From Candidatus Saccharimonadota bacterium (GTDB taxonomy: Bacteria > Patescibacteriota > Saccharimonadia > Saccharimonadales > UBA4665), in NCBI GenBank assembly GCA_027459325.1, contig DAIDIO010000001.1, positions 124,001-188,000 on the forward strand: a stretch of DNA of 64,000 nucleotides, in the 5' to 3' direction. Of the stretch, positions 40,472 to 49,324 are shown piece by piece. The position numbers were made by a program, and so were the translations under genes. The stretch's first letter is position 1; the number at the start of each line of letters is the position of its first letter. Below the pieces are notes generated by a model that was not told the DNA's origin, did no database searches, and worked only from the letters and a program-made list of their open reading frames with translations.

Positions 40472-41188
40472 ATGGAAGACCGAATAATACAAAAACTAAC
40501 CGGCTACACTCCCGACCAGCACGCTCTCGACCTTATCCGCTCGACGAAGATTTTGCTGTTAGTCGGTCCTACGGGGGCAGGCAAGGATGCCTTAAAAGTC
40601 GAGCTGCTTAAAACCAATAATTACCACCATATAGTTTCCCATACAACCAGGCCGCTGCGTATCAATCATGGAATACCAGAAGAAGACGGCGTCGATTATC
40701 ACTTTATTGATCTAGCCACAGCTGAGGCCATGATCGATAAGCATGAATTTATTGAAGCAAAAATAAACCATGGTAATCTGTACGGCACCAGTATTAATGA
40801 AATTAAACTGGCCCGTGACGATAACAAGATTGCTCTTACCGATGTTGATGTCCAAGGAGTCAGAGAATATAAAGAACTTGATCCGAAAGTTACGGCGATC
40901 TTTCTGTTGCCACCGAGCTTTGTCGTCTGGCAGGATCGCCTAACTCACCGTTACGGTGATGTGGTTGACGCCGATGATCATAAAGTAAGGTTACAGACCG
41001 CTCTGGCAGAACTGGAAGAGATGCAAAATAGCGGTTATTATGATGCGGTCATCAATGACTACATGCCTGATACTTATAAGCAGGTAACTGACATCATAGT
41101 TAACGGTATTACACCGGATCAATCAAAGGCCCTGGCAGTAGCCGAGCAGCTTATTCGTGACATAAAAGATTATTTAAGTAAGGTTTAA
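40472..41188 (+). CDS. gmk: Guanylate kinase-like protein with altered P-loop
   Basis: About 238 residues. GMP-binding and lid features are seen in SHTTRPLRINHG, GVDYHFIDLATAEAMI, FIEAKINHGNLYGTS and DVDVQGVREYKEL. It would phosphorylate GMP to GDP. The P-loop is GPTGAGKD, with Asp in place of the Ser/Thr that normally follows the Lys and helps bind Mg-ATP. The N-terminus is also longer by about 25 residues than usual. ATG 40472 is chosen (TATAAT 40455-40460 lies 11 nt upstream); an earlier in-frame TTG lies within the -10. Confidence 0.85.
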   Translation: MEDRIIQKLTGYTPDQHALDLIRSTKILLLVGPTGAGKDALKVELLKTNNYHHIVSHTTRPLRINHGIPEEDGVDYHFIDLATAEAMIDKHEFIEAKINHGNLYGTSINEIKLARDDNKIALTDVDVQGVREYKELDPKVTAIFLLPPSFVVWQDRLTHRYGDVVDADDHKVRLQTALAELEEMQNSGYYDAVINDYMPDTYKQVTDIIVNGITPDQSKALAVAEQLIRDIKDYLSKV

Positions 41189-41192
41189 GACA

Positions 41193-41855
41193 GTGGATCA
41201 GCTAGACTATTTTGTCCTTCAAGCCAGAAGCGAAGGGCAGACTGACGATCAAATTCGTCAGCAATTACTAAGTGCCGGTTGGCCGGTAGCCCAAATAAAC
41301 GCGGCTCTCTCACCGGCACCAATGCCTAAAGCAAAATCACGTATTAGAAATTCAAAAATAGTTATTGCTATTGCGGTAGTTAGTCTTGTGGCAGTACTTG
41401 CGGGGGTAATAGTATTTGCGCTTTCCAAAAGTACCAGTAGCCCGAAGATAAGCTATACCACAGTTGCTAGCGAGTTTATTTCTGACGTCCAAACTAAGAA
41501 TCAAACGGCCGCCGATAGTCTAGAAAGCCAGGCGCTGAAAAGCCAGGGCGGCAGTTCTGCTCATACCGCAAGTTTTGAGCAGTACTGCATAAACTACGGT
41601 AAAGGCTGCACACTCTTCTTCAGCAGCAACTTTATTAATCAGGCAACGGTATCGTATGGTAGCTATAAAGCCCTGAATGGCACTTTAGGTAAGAGTGTTA
41701 CCTTGACCCTGCCCGGCAATAAATTTCCCGGATCGAGTTGTACAACTTCCGCTTATAACATAGTACTGACTTTAAACCTGGTGCCCTACCATAACACTTG
41801 GCTTATTGACAGCATCAGCCCGGGCGGCGTAAATGATACTATCAGCTGCAGCTGA
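41193..41855 (+). CDS. Single-pass membrane protein, unknown
   Basis: 220 residues from a GTG, 4 bp after gmk. The cytosolic N-terminus has a small helical motif, DDQIRQQLLSAGWPVAQINA, often found in CPR membrane proteins; a transmembrane helix follows at about 51-70 and then an ectodomain with four Cys (QYCINYGKGC, SSCTTSA, ISCS). The ectodomain start YTTVASEFISDVQTKNQTAA resembles DUF4878/NTF2-like lumazine-binding folds. Function unknown. Confidence 0.7.
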   Translation: MDQLDYFVLQARSEGQTDDQIRQQLLSAGWPVAQINAALSPAPMPKAKSRIRNSKIVIAIAVVSLVAVLAGVIVFALSKSTSSPKISYTTVASEFISDVQTKNQTAADSLESQALKSQGGSSAHTASFEQYCINYGKGCTLFFSSNFINQATVSYGSYKALNGTLGKSVTLTLPGNKFPGSSCTTSAYNIVLTLNLVPYHNTWLIDSISPGGVNDTISCS

Positions 41856-41886
41856 ACTAGCGGCCGATTAGTATATAATTAGACCA

Positions 41887-42189
41887 ATGAAAGCAATTTG
41901 GAACGATCAAGTAATAGCTGAGGCAGATAAAGATCAACTAATCTATATTGAGCGGAACTGGTATTTTCCGCCGAATAGCGTAAAAGCCGAATTCTTAAGA
42001 AAAAGTGATACGCCCTACACATGTCCATGGAAGGGTGTCTGTCAGTACTTTGACGTAGGTGAGGGCGATAACTGGTCTAAAGACAATGCCTGGTCTTATC
42101 CCGAACCAAAACCTTCCGCCTTTGATATTGTCAAGAAAGATTTTAGTAATTACGTCGCCTTCTGGCGAGACGTAAAAGTCACTGAATAA
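41887..42189 (+). CDS. DUF427 domain protein
   Basis: 100 residues: MKAIWNDQVIAEADK, then IERNWYFPPNSVKAEFL, DTPYTCPWKGVCQYFDV and NAWSYPEPKPSAFDIV. These match the DUF427 family (a small beta-rich fold with a conserved Cys-Pro-x-K). Two Cys are present. Function unknown; often met with stress genes. TATAAT ends 7 nt before the ATG. Confidence 0.9.
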   Translation: MKAIWNDQVIAEADKDQLIYIERNWYFPPNSVKAEFLRKSDTPYTCPWKGVCQYFDVGEGDNWSKDNAWSYPEPKPSAFDIVKKDFSNYVAFWRDVKVTE

Positions 42190-42195
42190 CCGGCG

Positions 42196-42348
42196 TTAAT
42201 CTTTTTCGGGGACTTTCTTTCCCTTCTGCCGAGCTTTACTTAGGCCAACGGCAATTGCTTGCTTGTCGCTCTTGTATTTGCCCTCATGCTTATGCTCGTG
42301 CATCGCAGACTCAACGTCTTTGCTTGCGCTTTTATCGTACTTTGTCAT
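42196..42348 (-). CDS. Small Lys-rich protein (DUF6496-like)
   Basis: 50 residues, reading MTKYDKSASKDVESAMHEHK, then HEGKYKSDKQAIAVGLSKAR and QKGKKVPEKD. The M-H-E-x-K-x-G-x-x-x-S ... QAIAVGLSKAR pattern fits the DUF6496 family of tiny basic proteins. Soluble, possibly nucleic-acid- or nucleoid-associated, unproven. It lies just downstream of the DJ-1 gene with 17 bp of space, on the opposite side of DUF427. Confidence 0.75.
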   Translation of the reverse strand: MTKYDKSASKDVESAMHEHKHEGKYKSDKQAIAVGLSKARQKGKKVPEKD

Positions 42349-42365
42349 AGCTTAACCCTTATTCA

Positions 42366-43121
42366 TTAATAGGTGTCGGTTCTTTCCTCGTTAGCCAGTG
42401 TGCTTGGCTGTAGCTCATCGGGGTCATCAAGCTCTTGCCCAGCCAAAATGTCGTTTTCATCGGCTGAATCAATCTGGTCTCTTTTACGGTCGTAACCCAA
42501 TGATTTTAACCGGGAATCGGCTTCATTGGTCTTTTCACTCGAACCGATAACCGTATTGGCGCCTTCCTCTACGGCGCTGCCTGTCTGGTCTTCTAGCATT
42601 GTCATGATGGCTTCTATGAATAGCGGTAAGTCATCCGGTTGGCGGCTGGTAATTAAATTGTCGTTAATTACAACCGGCATATCGACCCAGTCTCCACCGG
42701 CGTTCATAATATCGTCCCGAATCGTATGGTAACTGGTCAATTTACGGCCATCAACTAGGTCAGCGGAAACTAACACCCAAGGAGCATGACAGATTATCGC
42801 TACGGGCTTGCCGCTATCTAGGAAACTTGCCGCCCACTGTTTTACGTCCTCATTAACTCTTAAACTATCAGCATTGATAGCTCCGCCCGGCAATACCAAG
42901 GCGTCATAATCGATCCAGTCAGCTTGATCAAGTAGTAAATCGGCTTCAAATTTATCACCCCTATCGGCATGATTAAGCCCAATTAACTGCTTGTCCTTCG
43001 TTGTTATTACTGTTACCTCTGCACCGGCTTCTTTAAGTGTCTGCACCGGTTCTTCAAACTCGGCTTGTTCGAAGTAGTTATCAACTAACACTGCAACATG
43101 TTTGCCGTTTATATTCCTCAT
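42366..43121 (-). CDS. DJ-1/PfpI-family protein with C-terminal extension
   Basis: 251 residues. The first ~180 form a class I glutamine-amidotransferase-like DJ-1/PfpI domain: KHVAVLVDNYFEQAEFEEPV with the conserved Glu, WIDYDALVLPGGAINADSL, and the nucleophile elbow AIICHAPWVLV with Cys followed by His. Members are proteases, chaperones or glyoxalase/deglycases. The last ~70 residues, acidic and polar (DENDILAGQELDDPDELQPS), are not part of the family and look disordered. Confidence 0.9.
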   Translation of the reverse strand: MRNINGKHVAVLVDNYFEQAEFEEPVQTLKEAGAEVTVITTKDKQLIGLNHADRGDKFEADLLLDQADWIDYDALVLPGGAINADSLRVNEDVKQWAASFLDSGKPVAIICHAPWVLVSADLVDGRKLTSYHTIRDDIMNAGGDWVDMPVVINDNLITSRQPDDLPLFIEAIMTMLEDQTGSAVEEGANTVIGSSEKTNEADSRLKSLGYDRKRDQIDSADENDILAGQELDDPDELQPSTLANEERTDTY

Positions 43122-43244
43122 AATAAACCCCCATATTTTTACCTTTAAAGCTTAAAGCAGAAAAGGCTAATCCGCTGTGAAGAATTATGCGCCAACAGAT
43201 AAAACCGATTGCAAAAAATATCATAACATGCTATAATATATCTA

Positions 43245-43859
43245 ATGAGTCACGAAATAATAAAGTATCAGGACCCTTTTAGACTAAACGTCGAAAGATT
43301 CTTGCCCGATCCCTCTTATAGCCGGGAGAACATGTTTAAAAGGATTGTTAGATTAGAATATAACTCGACAATTGACGAGTTAACGGGCGCTAAAAATCGT
43401 CGTGGCTTCAACGAGGTAGTTGCTAGAGCTCTCGTTGGACGTCACGATCCTCGGGGTAGCGTTGCGTATGTCGATCTAGACAATTTCAAAAAAGTAAACG
43501 ATACTATGGGCCATGCAGCTGGAGACGGAATACTCCAAGGCTTTGTGGGTTTTATGCGTGAGAGTTTGCGTAAATATGACGTAATAGGTCGTTTTGGTGG
43601 TGATGAATTCGGTATTCTTTTGCCAGATTCCGATGAACAGTCGGCGGCCAATCGCTTGGAAGAGATACGTAGTGCATTTGCAGACATATACCAAAGAGAA
43701 AAAGTGACCACAAGCATAGGCGTGGTCGGTATAGAAGGCCATGAAGCTATCGAAACTTTACTTGCTCACGCCGATCAGGCAATGTATGAAGCCAAGAAGA
43801 GGCGCAATAGCGTAGTTGCATACAGCCAAATAGAGCAGATGACCACAAAAGCTAGCTAG
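43245..43859 (+). CDS. Soluble GGDEF-domain diguanylate cyclase
   Basis: 204 residues: ~45 residues of unknown N-terminus, then a full GGDEF domain (DELTGAKNRRGFNEV, YVDLDNFKKVND, AAGDGILQ, GRFGGDEFGILLP). The catalytic GGDEF is intact, and RKYD five residues before it matches the RxxD inhibitory site, so the enzyme should make c-di-GMP from GTP with product feedback. It has no membrane or sensor domain. TATAAT (43232-43237) ends 7 nt before the ATG. No c-di-GMP phosphodiesterase is seen nearby. It ends just before the hrcA CIRCE. Confidence 0.92.
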   Translation: MSHEIIKYQDPFRLNVERFLPDPSYSRENMFKRIVRLEYNSTIDELTGAKNRRGFNEVVARALVGRHDPRGSVAYVDLDNFKKVNDTMGHAAGDGILQGFVGFMRESLRKYDVIGRFGGDEFGILLPDSDEQSAANRLEEIRSAFADIYQREKVTTSIGVVGIEGHEAIETLLAHADQAMYEAKKRRNSVVAYSQIEQMTTKAS

Positions 43860-43894
43860 CACTCTTGACACTTGAGTGCTAAAAGGCCTAAAAT
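43857..43894 (+). promoter_or_regulatory. CIRCE operator and promoter of hrcA
   Basis: TAGCACTC-N9-GAGTGCTA (43857-43881) is the CIRCE inverted repeat bound by HrcA. Its 9-bp spacer holds TTGACA (43865-43870), the -35, followed after 18 bp by TAAAAT (43889-43894), which ends 9 nt before the hrcA ATG. HrcA binding would block RNA polymerase directly, giving heat-shock and autoregulation. Confidence 0.92.
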
Positions 43895-43903
43895 ATATAG
43901 ATT

Positions 43904-44614
43904 ATGACCCCAAGACAACAAGCAATATTAACAGCCATTGTTGAGCAATATGCGGAAGTCGCCAGCCCTGTTGGCTCCACTTTGCTTGCTAAACTTTTTA
44001 ATGTCAGTAGCGCTACTATACGAGCCGAGATGGCTGAGCTAGAACGCTTAGGCTTTATTGATCAACCTCATACTAGCGCCGGACGGGTACCAACCGACAA
44101 GGGTTACCGTTATTACGTTAATAATATAAGCGCGAATTTTGAGAAAGAAGATAACGAATCCAGAGGAGCAGCGCGTGCTCTTACGGCACGAGTGCACAGC
44201 GCCGGGGCGCCCGAGAGAATGATTAGAAATGCCGTTGATACGTTAGTTGAATTAACCCACAACCTTGGCATGGCCACAATCGGTAACCAGCTATACATGA
44301 GTGGATTATCCAATCTTTTCGGCCAACCGGAATTTATGAACGCCATACAAGTACAACAGGTAGCCAGGCTGCTAGATAACCTTGAGCCCTGGCTGCGTGA
44401 AGCTGCACCAAACGAACCGCTTAGTGTCTATATCGGTCAGGAAAACCCGGTCGGTCGGGCAGCCGGTTGCTCATTAATCATCAGCCGTTTCCGTAGTCCT
44501 TTTTCTGATGCCAGCTACATTGGTACCCTCGGTCCGACCCGCCAAAGTTATAAGGATGTTATGAGCTTGGTAAAACGGGCCGGGCAGGAACTGGAAGAGG
44601 TGCTTTATGAATAG
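43904..44614 (+). CDS. hrcA: Heat-inducible transcription repressor HrcA, compact form
   Basis: Represses the dnaK genes through CIRCE until heat or loss of GroEL support inactivates it. The N-terminal winged helix is clear: MTPRQQAILTAIVEQYAEVA, VSSATIRAEMAELERLGFID and HTSAGRVPTDKGYRYYV. The C-terminal part retains IGTLGPTRQSYKDVMSLV, the conserved end of the GAF-like domain. At 236 residues it is about 100 shorter than usual, and the inserted dimerisation domain seems to be missing. First gene of hrcA-(44607)-grpE-(45301). Confidence 0.9.
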   Translation: MTPRQQAILTAIVEQYAEVASPVGSTLLAKLFNVSSATIRAEMAELERLGFIDQPHTSAGRVPTDKGYRYYVNNISANFEKEDNESRGAARALTARVHSAGAPERMIRNAVDTLVELTHNLGMATIGNQLYMSGLSNLFGQPEFMNAIQVQQVARLLDNLEPWLREAAPNEPLSVYIGQENPVGRAAGCSLIISRFRSPFSDASYIGTLGPTRQSYKDVMSLVKRAGQELEEVLYE

Positions 44615-44813
44615 AGAGGGCAGAAATGATCAGAACAACAGTTCAAAAGAACCACGCCGGAGCTTTATAAGAAGATATCTTCCAGCTCGTTTAGCGGGGC
44701 AAGCAATGGTGGAGGTAGTCTTTGACCAGCAAATAAGAGAAATAGCTGCCGAGACCGAACAGTTACAAGTCCAGCAAGAACAACAACAAGGAAAAGCAGG
44801 AGAAAATGACTAA
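44607..44813 (+). CDS. Small charged protein between hrcA and grpE
   Basis: 68 residues, overlapping hrcA by 8 bp and grpE by 8 bp, so it is translated as part of the chaperone operon. Basic first half (RRSFIRRYLPARLAGQAMVE) and a Gln/Glu-rich helical end (ETEQLQVQQEQQQGKAGEND) with coiled-coil character. No known domain and no membrane segment. Its placement implies a role in, or regulation of, protein folding; this is inference from context. Confidence 0.7.
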   Translation: MNREGRNDQNNSSKEPRRSFIRRYLPARLAGQAMVEVVFDQQIREIAAETEQLQVQQEQQQGKAGEND

Positions 44814-45282
44814 GCCTAAAAAAGATAGCCCTAAAGAAGAGAACCTGGCGCAGCTTGAACAGCAAGTAGCCGACTTAACTAATGCCTTGCAGAGAGAACG
44901 AGCCGACGCCATAAACATGCGGCGCCGGCATGAAGAAGATCTGGCCGGTTTGAGAGTAAGAGTAAAAGCTAATGTGGTCAGAGAACTTTTGCCAGCGATA
45001 GATAATCTGGAAAGAGCCCTTAACCACACACCAAAGGAGTTGGAAGATAATCCATACGTAAAAGGCGTTGAAGCTGTCGTAAAGCAGTTCGCTAAAAGCC
45101 TGTCCGACATTGGTGTAAAAAGAATTGAGACAGTTGGTCAACCTTTTGACCCGCGCTATCATGAAGCCGTGTCGGTTGAAGAGGGTGAAGGCAGTCAGGA
45201 AATAGTTAGTGAAGAACTACAATCCGGGTATAAAATAGACGAAGAAGTAATTCGGCACGCTATGGTAAGAGTTAAAACTTAA
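44806..45282 (+). CDS. grpE: Nucleotide exchange factor GrpE
   Basis: 158 residues. The long N-terminal coiled coil (LEQQVADLTNALQRERADAI) and the beta-rich end with GVKRIETVGQPFDPRYHEAV and the terminal VIRHAMVRV are standard for GrpE. It releases ADP from DnaK. Positioned within the CIRCE-controlled operon. Confidence 0.95.
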   Translation: MTKPKKDSPKEENLAQLEQQVADLTNALQRERADAINMRRRHEEDLAGLRVRVKANVVRELLPAIDNLERALNHTPKELEDNPYVKGVEAVVKQFAKSLSDIGVKRIETVGQPFDPRYHEAVSVEEGEGSQEIVSEELQSGYKIDEEVIRHAMVRVKT

Positions 45283-45300
45283 CCCCGAGCAATAACCGTT

Positions 45301-45657
45301 ATGAGTACGGAGATAATTTATTTAAACAATCTAGTATCAGCAGACTTCGTCCATAAGAAGGTTATGACTGAAAGTGCTGATGACTTACCAGCTCAGCAGT
45401 ACACCACGGAAAGTCAGCAGCTTGCAAAGATGAATGAGCAGCCGAATATTCATGAACTGCCAGATTTCCAGCAATTTAGGGAAGCGGTTAGAAAAACAGT
45501 AATTCTAAGGACGCTGGAACAGGTCAATGACGAGGAAATGGCCGTGCTGTACAGACAGGAGCTGTGGTTAATAAAGAATAATTTTAGTCCCGATCAATGG
45601 CAGGACGTACAGCGTTTAGCTGCCAAAAGAATTGGCCAAACTCTTAAAACAGCTTAG
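45301..45657 (+). CDS. Unknown protein in the chaperone operon
   Basis: 118 residues, 18 bp after grpE and directly before the second CIRCE. Soluble and helical in its C-terminal half (LPDFQQFREAVRKTVILRTL then NDEEMAVLYRQELWLIKNN and FSPDQWQDVQRLAAKRIG). No domain recognised. Likely co-expressed with hrcA and grpE; may be a client- or ribosome-related helper, which is only a guess from position. Confidence 0.68.
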   Translation: MSTEIIYLNNLVSADFVHKKVMTESADDLPAQQYTTESQQLAKMNEQPNIHELPDFQQFREAVRKTVILRTLEQVNDEEMAVLYRQELWLIKNNFSPDQWQDVQRLAAKRIGQTLKTA

Positions 45658-45659
45658 AA

Positions 45660-45698
45660 TTAGCACTCTTGACACACGAGTGCCAATTGGTTTAAACT
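45660..45698 (+). promoter_or_regulatory. CIRCE operator and promoter of dnaK
   Basis: TTAGCACTC-N9-GAGTGCCAA (45660-45686), one base off the perfect CIRCE in its right arm. TTGACA (45669-45674) is within the spacer, as in the hrcA copy, and TAAACT (45693-45698) follows after 18 bp. A 53-nt leader with a GAAGGG site precedes the dnaK ATG. Confidence 0.92.
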
Positions 45699-45751
45699 AG
45701 CAACATATAGCATTGACTGCTAAGCATAAACGATTAAGAAGGGTATTAAAT

Positions 45752-47662
45752 ATGAGCAAAATCATTGGCATAGACCTCGGAACGACCAACTCAGCAATGG
45801 CTGTTATGCAGTCCGGAAAGCCTGAGATAATTGCAAACAGTGAGGGGAACCGTACCACCCCAAGCGTAGTAGCTGTTAATAAGAACGGCGAGAGACTGGT
45901 TGGCCAAGTTGCCCGCCGTCAGCAGGTAACTAATCCGAAAAACACAATTTATGAAGTAAAGCGCCTCATAGGGCGAAACTTTAAAGATGAAGAAGTTCAG
46001 CGCGATCTTAAGCTTATGGGTTATGAGATCGTTAAGAGCGGCAACGGCGTTAAAGTCAAAATGTCGGATAAAGAATACAGTCCTGAAGAAATCAGCGCTA
46101 TGGTACTGGCTAAACTCAAAGCTGATGCCGAAAGTTTCCTGGGCGACAAAGTCAACGAAGCGGTTATTACCGTACCGGCTTATTTCGATGATTCTCAGCG
46201 TCAAGCCACAAAAGATGCCGGAAAAATAGCCGGTCTGGAAGTTAAACGTATAATTAACGAACCGACAGCTGCGGCCCTCGCTTACGGCCTTGATAAGGGT
46301 AGTAAAAAAGATGAAAAGATTGCCGTATACGACCTAGGCGGCGGAACTTTTGACGTTTCTATATTGGAGCTCGGTGACGGAGTCTTTGAGGTTAAATCAA
46401 CCAATGGCGATACTCATTTAGGGGGTGCAGACTTTGACCGAGTCCTGATTAACCACTTTGCTGACGAATTTAAGAAAGAGCACGGCATTGACATATCTAC
46501 AGATAATGCAGCTATGCAACGCTTACGGGATGAAGCTGAAAAGGCTAAGATTGAACTGTCCTCAGCCCAAGAAGTAGACATTAATCTGCCATTTCTAACT
46601 GCTGACGCAGACGGACCTAAACACTTTGAGTATAAGCTAACCAGAGCCAAATTAGAGAGCCTGGTCGGAGATTTAATTGATAAGACGGCTGACCCATGCC
46701 AAAAGGCACTTAAGGATGCTGGACTGAGCGCTAGTGACATTGATGCCGTGGTACTAGTAGGCGGCATGACTAGGATGCCAGCCGTCCAGGCTAAAGTTGA
46801 AGAGATCTTCAAAAAAGAACCAATGAAGGGGGTTAACCCTGACGAGGTTGTAGCCATTGGCGCAGCTATTCAGGCTGGAGTTCTTCAAGGTGATGTTAAG
46901 GATGTTTTGCTACTGGATGTCACGCCGCTAAGTCTTGGCATAGAGACTATGGGCGGTGTGATGACCAAGCTGATTGAGCGAAACACTACCATACCAACCA
47001 GCAAGAGTGAAGTCTTCTCAACCGCTGCAGACAACCAGCCGCAAGTAGAAATACATGTGGCCCAAGGTGAACGCGATATGATCGAGGGTAATAAGAGTCT
47101 AGGCCGATTTATACTTGACGGCATTCCCCCTGCCCCTCGTGGAGTACCGCAAATTGAAGTAACTTTCAATATTGATGCCAACGGCATCTTAAATGTCACA
47201 GCCAAGGATAAAGGCACCGGTAAGGAGCAGAGCATTACTATTTCCGGCTCCGGTAATTTAGACAAAACTGAAGTAGAAAAAATGGCTAAAGAGGCTGAGG
47301 CTCATGCCGAAGAAGATAAGGCTAAGAAGGAAACGGTAGAAGCCCGTAATCTACTAGATTCGGCAATCTATCAGGCAGAGAAACTTAAGAAAGATTATGC
47401 CAACAAAATCAGCGAAGAAGACGAAAAGACTTTAGATGAAGCTGTTGACGTAGCTAAAAAGGTAGTAAAGGACAGTAAGGCCAGCAAAGACGATATTGAA
47501 AAAGCAGCTAAAGAATTAAACGATAAATTAATGCCGATAGGTGCTAAAATGTATGAAACGCCGGAAGCTAATCCATCCGAGGATAATAAAGAGTCTTCAG
47601 ATTCAAAAACCAAGGATGAAACAATAGAAGGCGAAGTTGTCGACGAAGATAAGAAAGAGTAA
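45752..47662 (+). CDS. dnaK: Molecular chaperone DnaK (Hsp70)
   Basis: ATP-driven chaperone. The nucleotide-binding domain begins [18 protein letters not shown] and contains [33 protein letters not shown] and [16 protein letters not shown]; the linker [14 protein letters not shown] leads to the substrate-binding beta domain, then a lid and a Lys/Glu-rich acidic tail (VDEDKKE). The upstream in-frame start at 45713 is rejected since ATG 45752 has GAAGGG before it and fits the family N-terminus. 636 residues. Confidence 0.98.
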   Translation: MSKIIGIDLGTTNSAMAVMQSGKPEIIANSEGNRTTPSVVAVNKNGERLVGQVARRQQVTNPKNTIYEVKRLIGRNFKDEEVQRDLKLMGYEIVKSGNGVKVKMSDKEYSPEEISAMVLAKLKADAESFLGDKVNEAVITVPAYFDDSQRQATKDAGKIAGLEVKRIINEPTAAALAYGLDKGSKKDEKIAVYDLGGGTFDVSILELGDGVFEVKSTNGDTHLGGADFDRVLINHFADEFKKEHGIDISTDNAAMQRLRDEAEKAKIELSSAQEVDINLPFLTADADGPKHFEYKLTRAKLESLVGDLIDKTADPCQKALKDAGLSASDIDAVVLVGGMTRMPAVQAKVEEIFKKEPMKGVNPDEVVAIGAAIQAGVLQGDVKDVLLLDVTPLSLGIETMGGVMTKLIERNTTIPTSKSEVFSTAADNQPQVEIHVAQGERDMIEGNKSLGRFILDGIPPAPRGVPQIEVTFNIDANGILNVTAKDKGTGKEQSITISGSGNLDKTEVEKMAKEAEAHAEEDKAKKETVEARNLLDSAIYQAEKLKKDYANKISEEDEKTLDEAVDVAKKVVKDSKASKDDIEKAAKELNDKLMPIGAKMYETPEANPSEDNKESSDSKTKDETIEGEVVDEDKKE

Positions 47663-47664
47663 GT

Positions 47665-48198
47665 ATGCTTTCAGCCGAGGACGGTAGTCCGAACAGTAAT
47701 GGGGATTCTTTACTAGACGTAAGTGTTTGCCGTAGCGAGTCATTTCCCTTCGAAGCAGTTATGGATTGCTACGATCAATTAACTCAAGAATTCCCAGGCG
47801 AGTCGGTTGATAAAAATCTAGTAGCTGCCATAAGCACTGTGCTTGCCGCTCAAGGCAGTTATTCCAGGTTTGCCCAAAATAACCAAAAAGACCTGATTAA
47901 GTCTCAAATTGAGCGGGGGCTTTTAGCAGGGGTAGAGGACTTTACAAGGAATTTCGAGATTGCCGCTGCCGAAAACCAGTTTAGGCATATGGTAAAGATG
48001 CAGAATAGTAAACCGCTAGAGGCTTTGGCAAGATATTCAGTAGAAGCTGAAATGCGTTTAACACGTACCCGGCCTCGCGGTTCTGAAGAGGACACGGAAC
48101 GGCTCTCTGAAGAAGATAAAGAAAGACGAATAGATATTGAAGAAGCTGTTCGGTACCTGATTCGTGGGTTGTTTTTGCCTCCCAGAATAGATAACTAA
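47665..48198 (+). CDS. Unknown protein between dnaK and dnaJ
   Basis: 177 residues, starting 2 bp after the dnaK stop and ending 27 bp before dnaJ. Soluble, mostly helical (AVMDCYDQLTQEFPG, LVAAISTVLAAQGSYSRFA, FEIAAAENQFRHMVKMQ). Not GrpE, not a J-domain. No known domain recognised. Its location makes it a good candidate for a lineage-specific Hsp70 co-factor. Basic Arg/Glu-rich segment near residue 140. Confidence 0.7.
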   Translation: MLSAEDGSPNSNGDSLLDVSVCRSESFPFEAVMDCYDQLTQEFPGESVDKNLVAAISTVLAAQGSYSRFAQNNQKDLIKSQIERGLLAGVEDFTRNFEIAAAENQFRHMVKMQNSKPLEALARYSVEAEMRLTRTRPRGSEEDTERLSEEDKERRIDIEEAVRYLIRGLFLPPRIDN

Positions 48199-48225
48199 GC
48201 TTAAAGAAGTTGGTAGAATTAAATA

Positions 48226-49305
48226 ATGGCTAAAAGAGACTATTACGAAATACTTGGCGTAAATAAAGACGCTTCAGCAGATGAAATTAAAAAGGCCTTC
48301 CGTCGGGCTGCTGTTGAGCATCATCCCGATCGGGGAGGGGACGAGCAGAAGTTTAAAGAGATTAATGAAGCTTACGAAGTATTAAAAGACGAGCAAAAGC
48401 GAAAGCGCTATGATCAGTTTGGACATGCCGGTGTTGGTAATGGCGGCGGTAATCCTTTCGCAGGCAGTGCCAGTGGTTACCAAAATATTAATTTTGATTT
48501 TGGCGATCTTGGCCTCGGCGATATCTTTAGTAGTTTTTTTGGTGGTGGCGGCTCCGGACCGACTCGGCAAACAAGGGGACGTGATGTTGAGGCGGCGGTA
48601 GAAATAAGTTTTGATGAAGCGGTTTTTGGAACAGAGAAACAGATAACCCTAACCATGGAGGATAATTGCGAGCACTGCAAGGGTAGTCGGACTGAGCCAG
48701 GTTATGAACTAAAAAATTGTGATCAGTGCGGCGGTACAGGGCAAGTAGTTAACGTAACCAGGACCATATTCGGCAATATTCAGCAGGCTAGTTTATGCCC
48801 TAAGTGTAAAGGTAGCGGTAAGATCCCGGAAAAAGATTGCAGTGTCTGTAAGGGCAAAGGAACCGTTAATCGTCGTCAGGATATTACACTTAAGATTCCA
48901 GCCGGCATAGATGACGGTGCGACTATCAGGCTAAGAGAGCACGGAGAGGCCATAGCTAACGGGCCAAAAGGTGATCTTTACATAAATATTAGAGTCAAAC
49001 CTCATAAAAGATTTACGAGAGAAGGCGATATTATTTTAAGCGAAGAACATGTTTCAATGGTAGATGCGGCCTTAGGAACGGAAATAGACGTGGAGACTGT
49101 TGACGGACCAGTACGAATGAAAGTTCCTTCAGGCACACAGAGCGGTAGCGATTTCAAGCTTTCGGCTCACGGAGTGCCTCACATTAAGGGATCGAACAGG
49201 GGTCCCCATATAGTAACTTTGATAGTCGATACGCCAACTAAGTTAACAAAACATCAGATAGAATTATTAGAGCAGTTTAAAGCTGACAAACGAAAACTTT
49301 GGTAG
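48226..49305 (+). CDS. dnaJ: Molecular chaperone DnaJ (Hsp40)
   Basis: 359 residues. J-domain with HHPDRGGD (HPD) at about residue 31, a Gly/Phe-rich linker (about 72-115), a zinc domain of four CxxC pairs (CEHCKG, CDQCGG, CPKCKG, CSVCKG), and the substrate domain. The first repeat has Arg where the usual final Gly stands (CEHCKGSR). It stimulates DnaK ATPase. TAGAAT ends exactly 6 nt before the ATG, so an internal leaderless promoter is possible in addition to the CIRCE promoter. Confidence 0.97.
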   Translation: MAKRDYYEILGVNKDASADEIKKAFRRAAVEHHPDRGGDEQKFKEINEAYEVLKDEQKRKRYDQFGHAGVGNGGGNPFAGSASGYQNINFDFGDLGLGDIFSSFFGGGGSGPTRQTRGRDVEAAVEISFDEAVFGTEKQITLTMEDNCEHCKGSRTEPGYELKNCDQCGGTGQVVNVTRTIFGNIQQASLCPKCKGSGKIPEKDCSVCKGKGTVNRRQDITLKIPAGIDDGATIRLREHGEAIANGPKGDLYINIRVKPHKRFTREGDIILSEEHVSMVDAALGTEIDVETVDGPVRMKVPSGTQSGSDFKLSAHGVPHIKGSNRGPHIVTLIVDTPTKLTKHQIELLEQFKADKRKLW

Positions 49306-49324
49306 TCGGGTGTATAGTGTAATT

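Noticed and set aside
45791-46204. Long open frame opposite dnaK, and similar ones opposite grpE, ftsH and recA
   Set aside because: These lie in the complement of strongly conserved genes with biased codon use, have no promoter or ribosome-binding site, and read as non-protein-like sequence.
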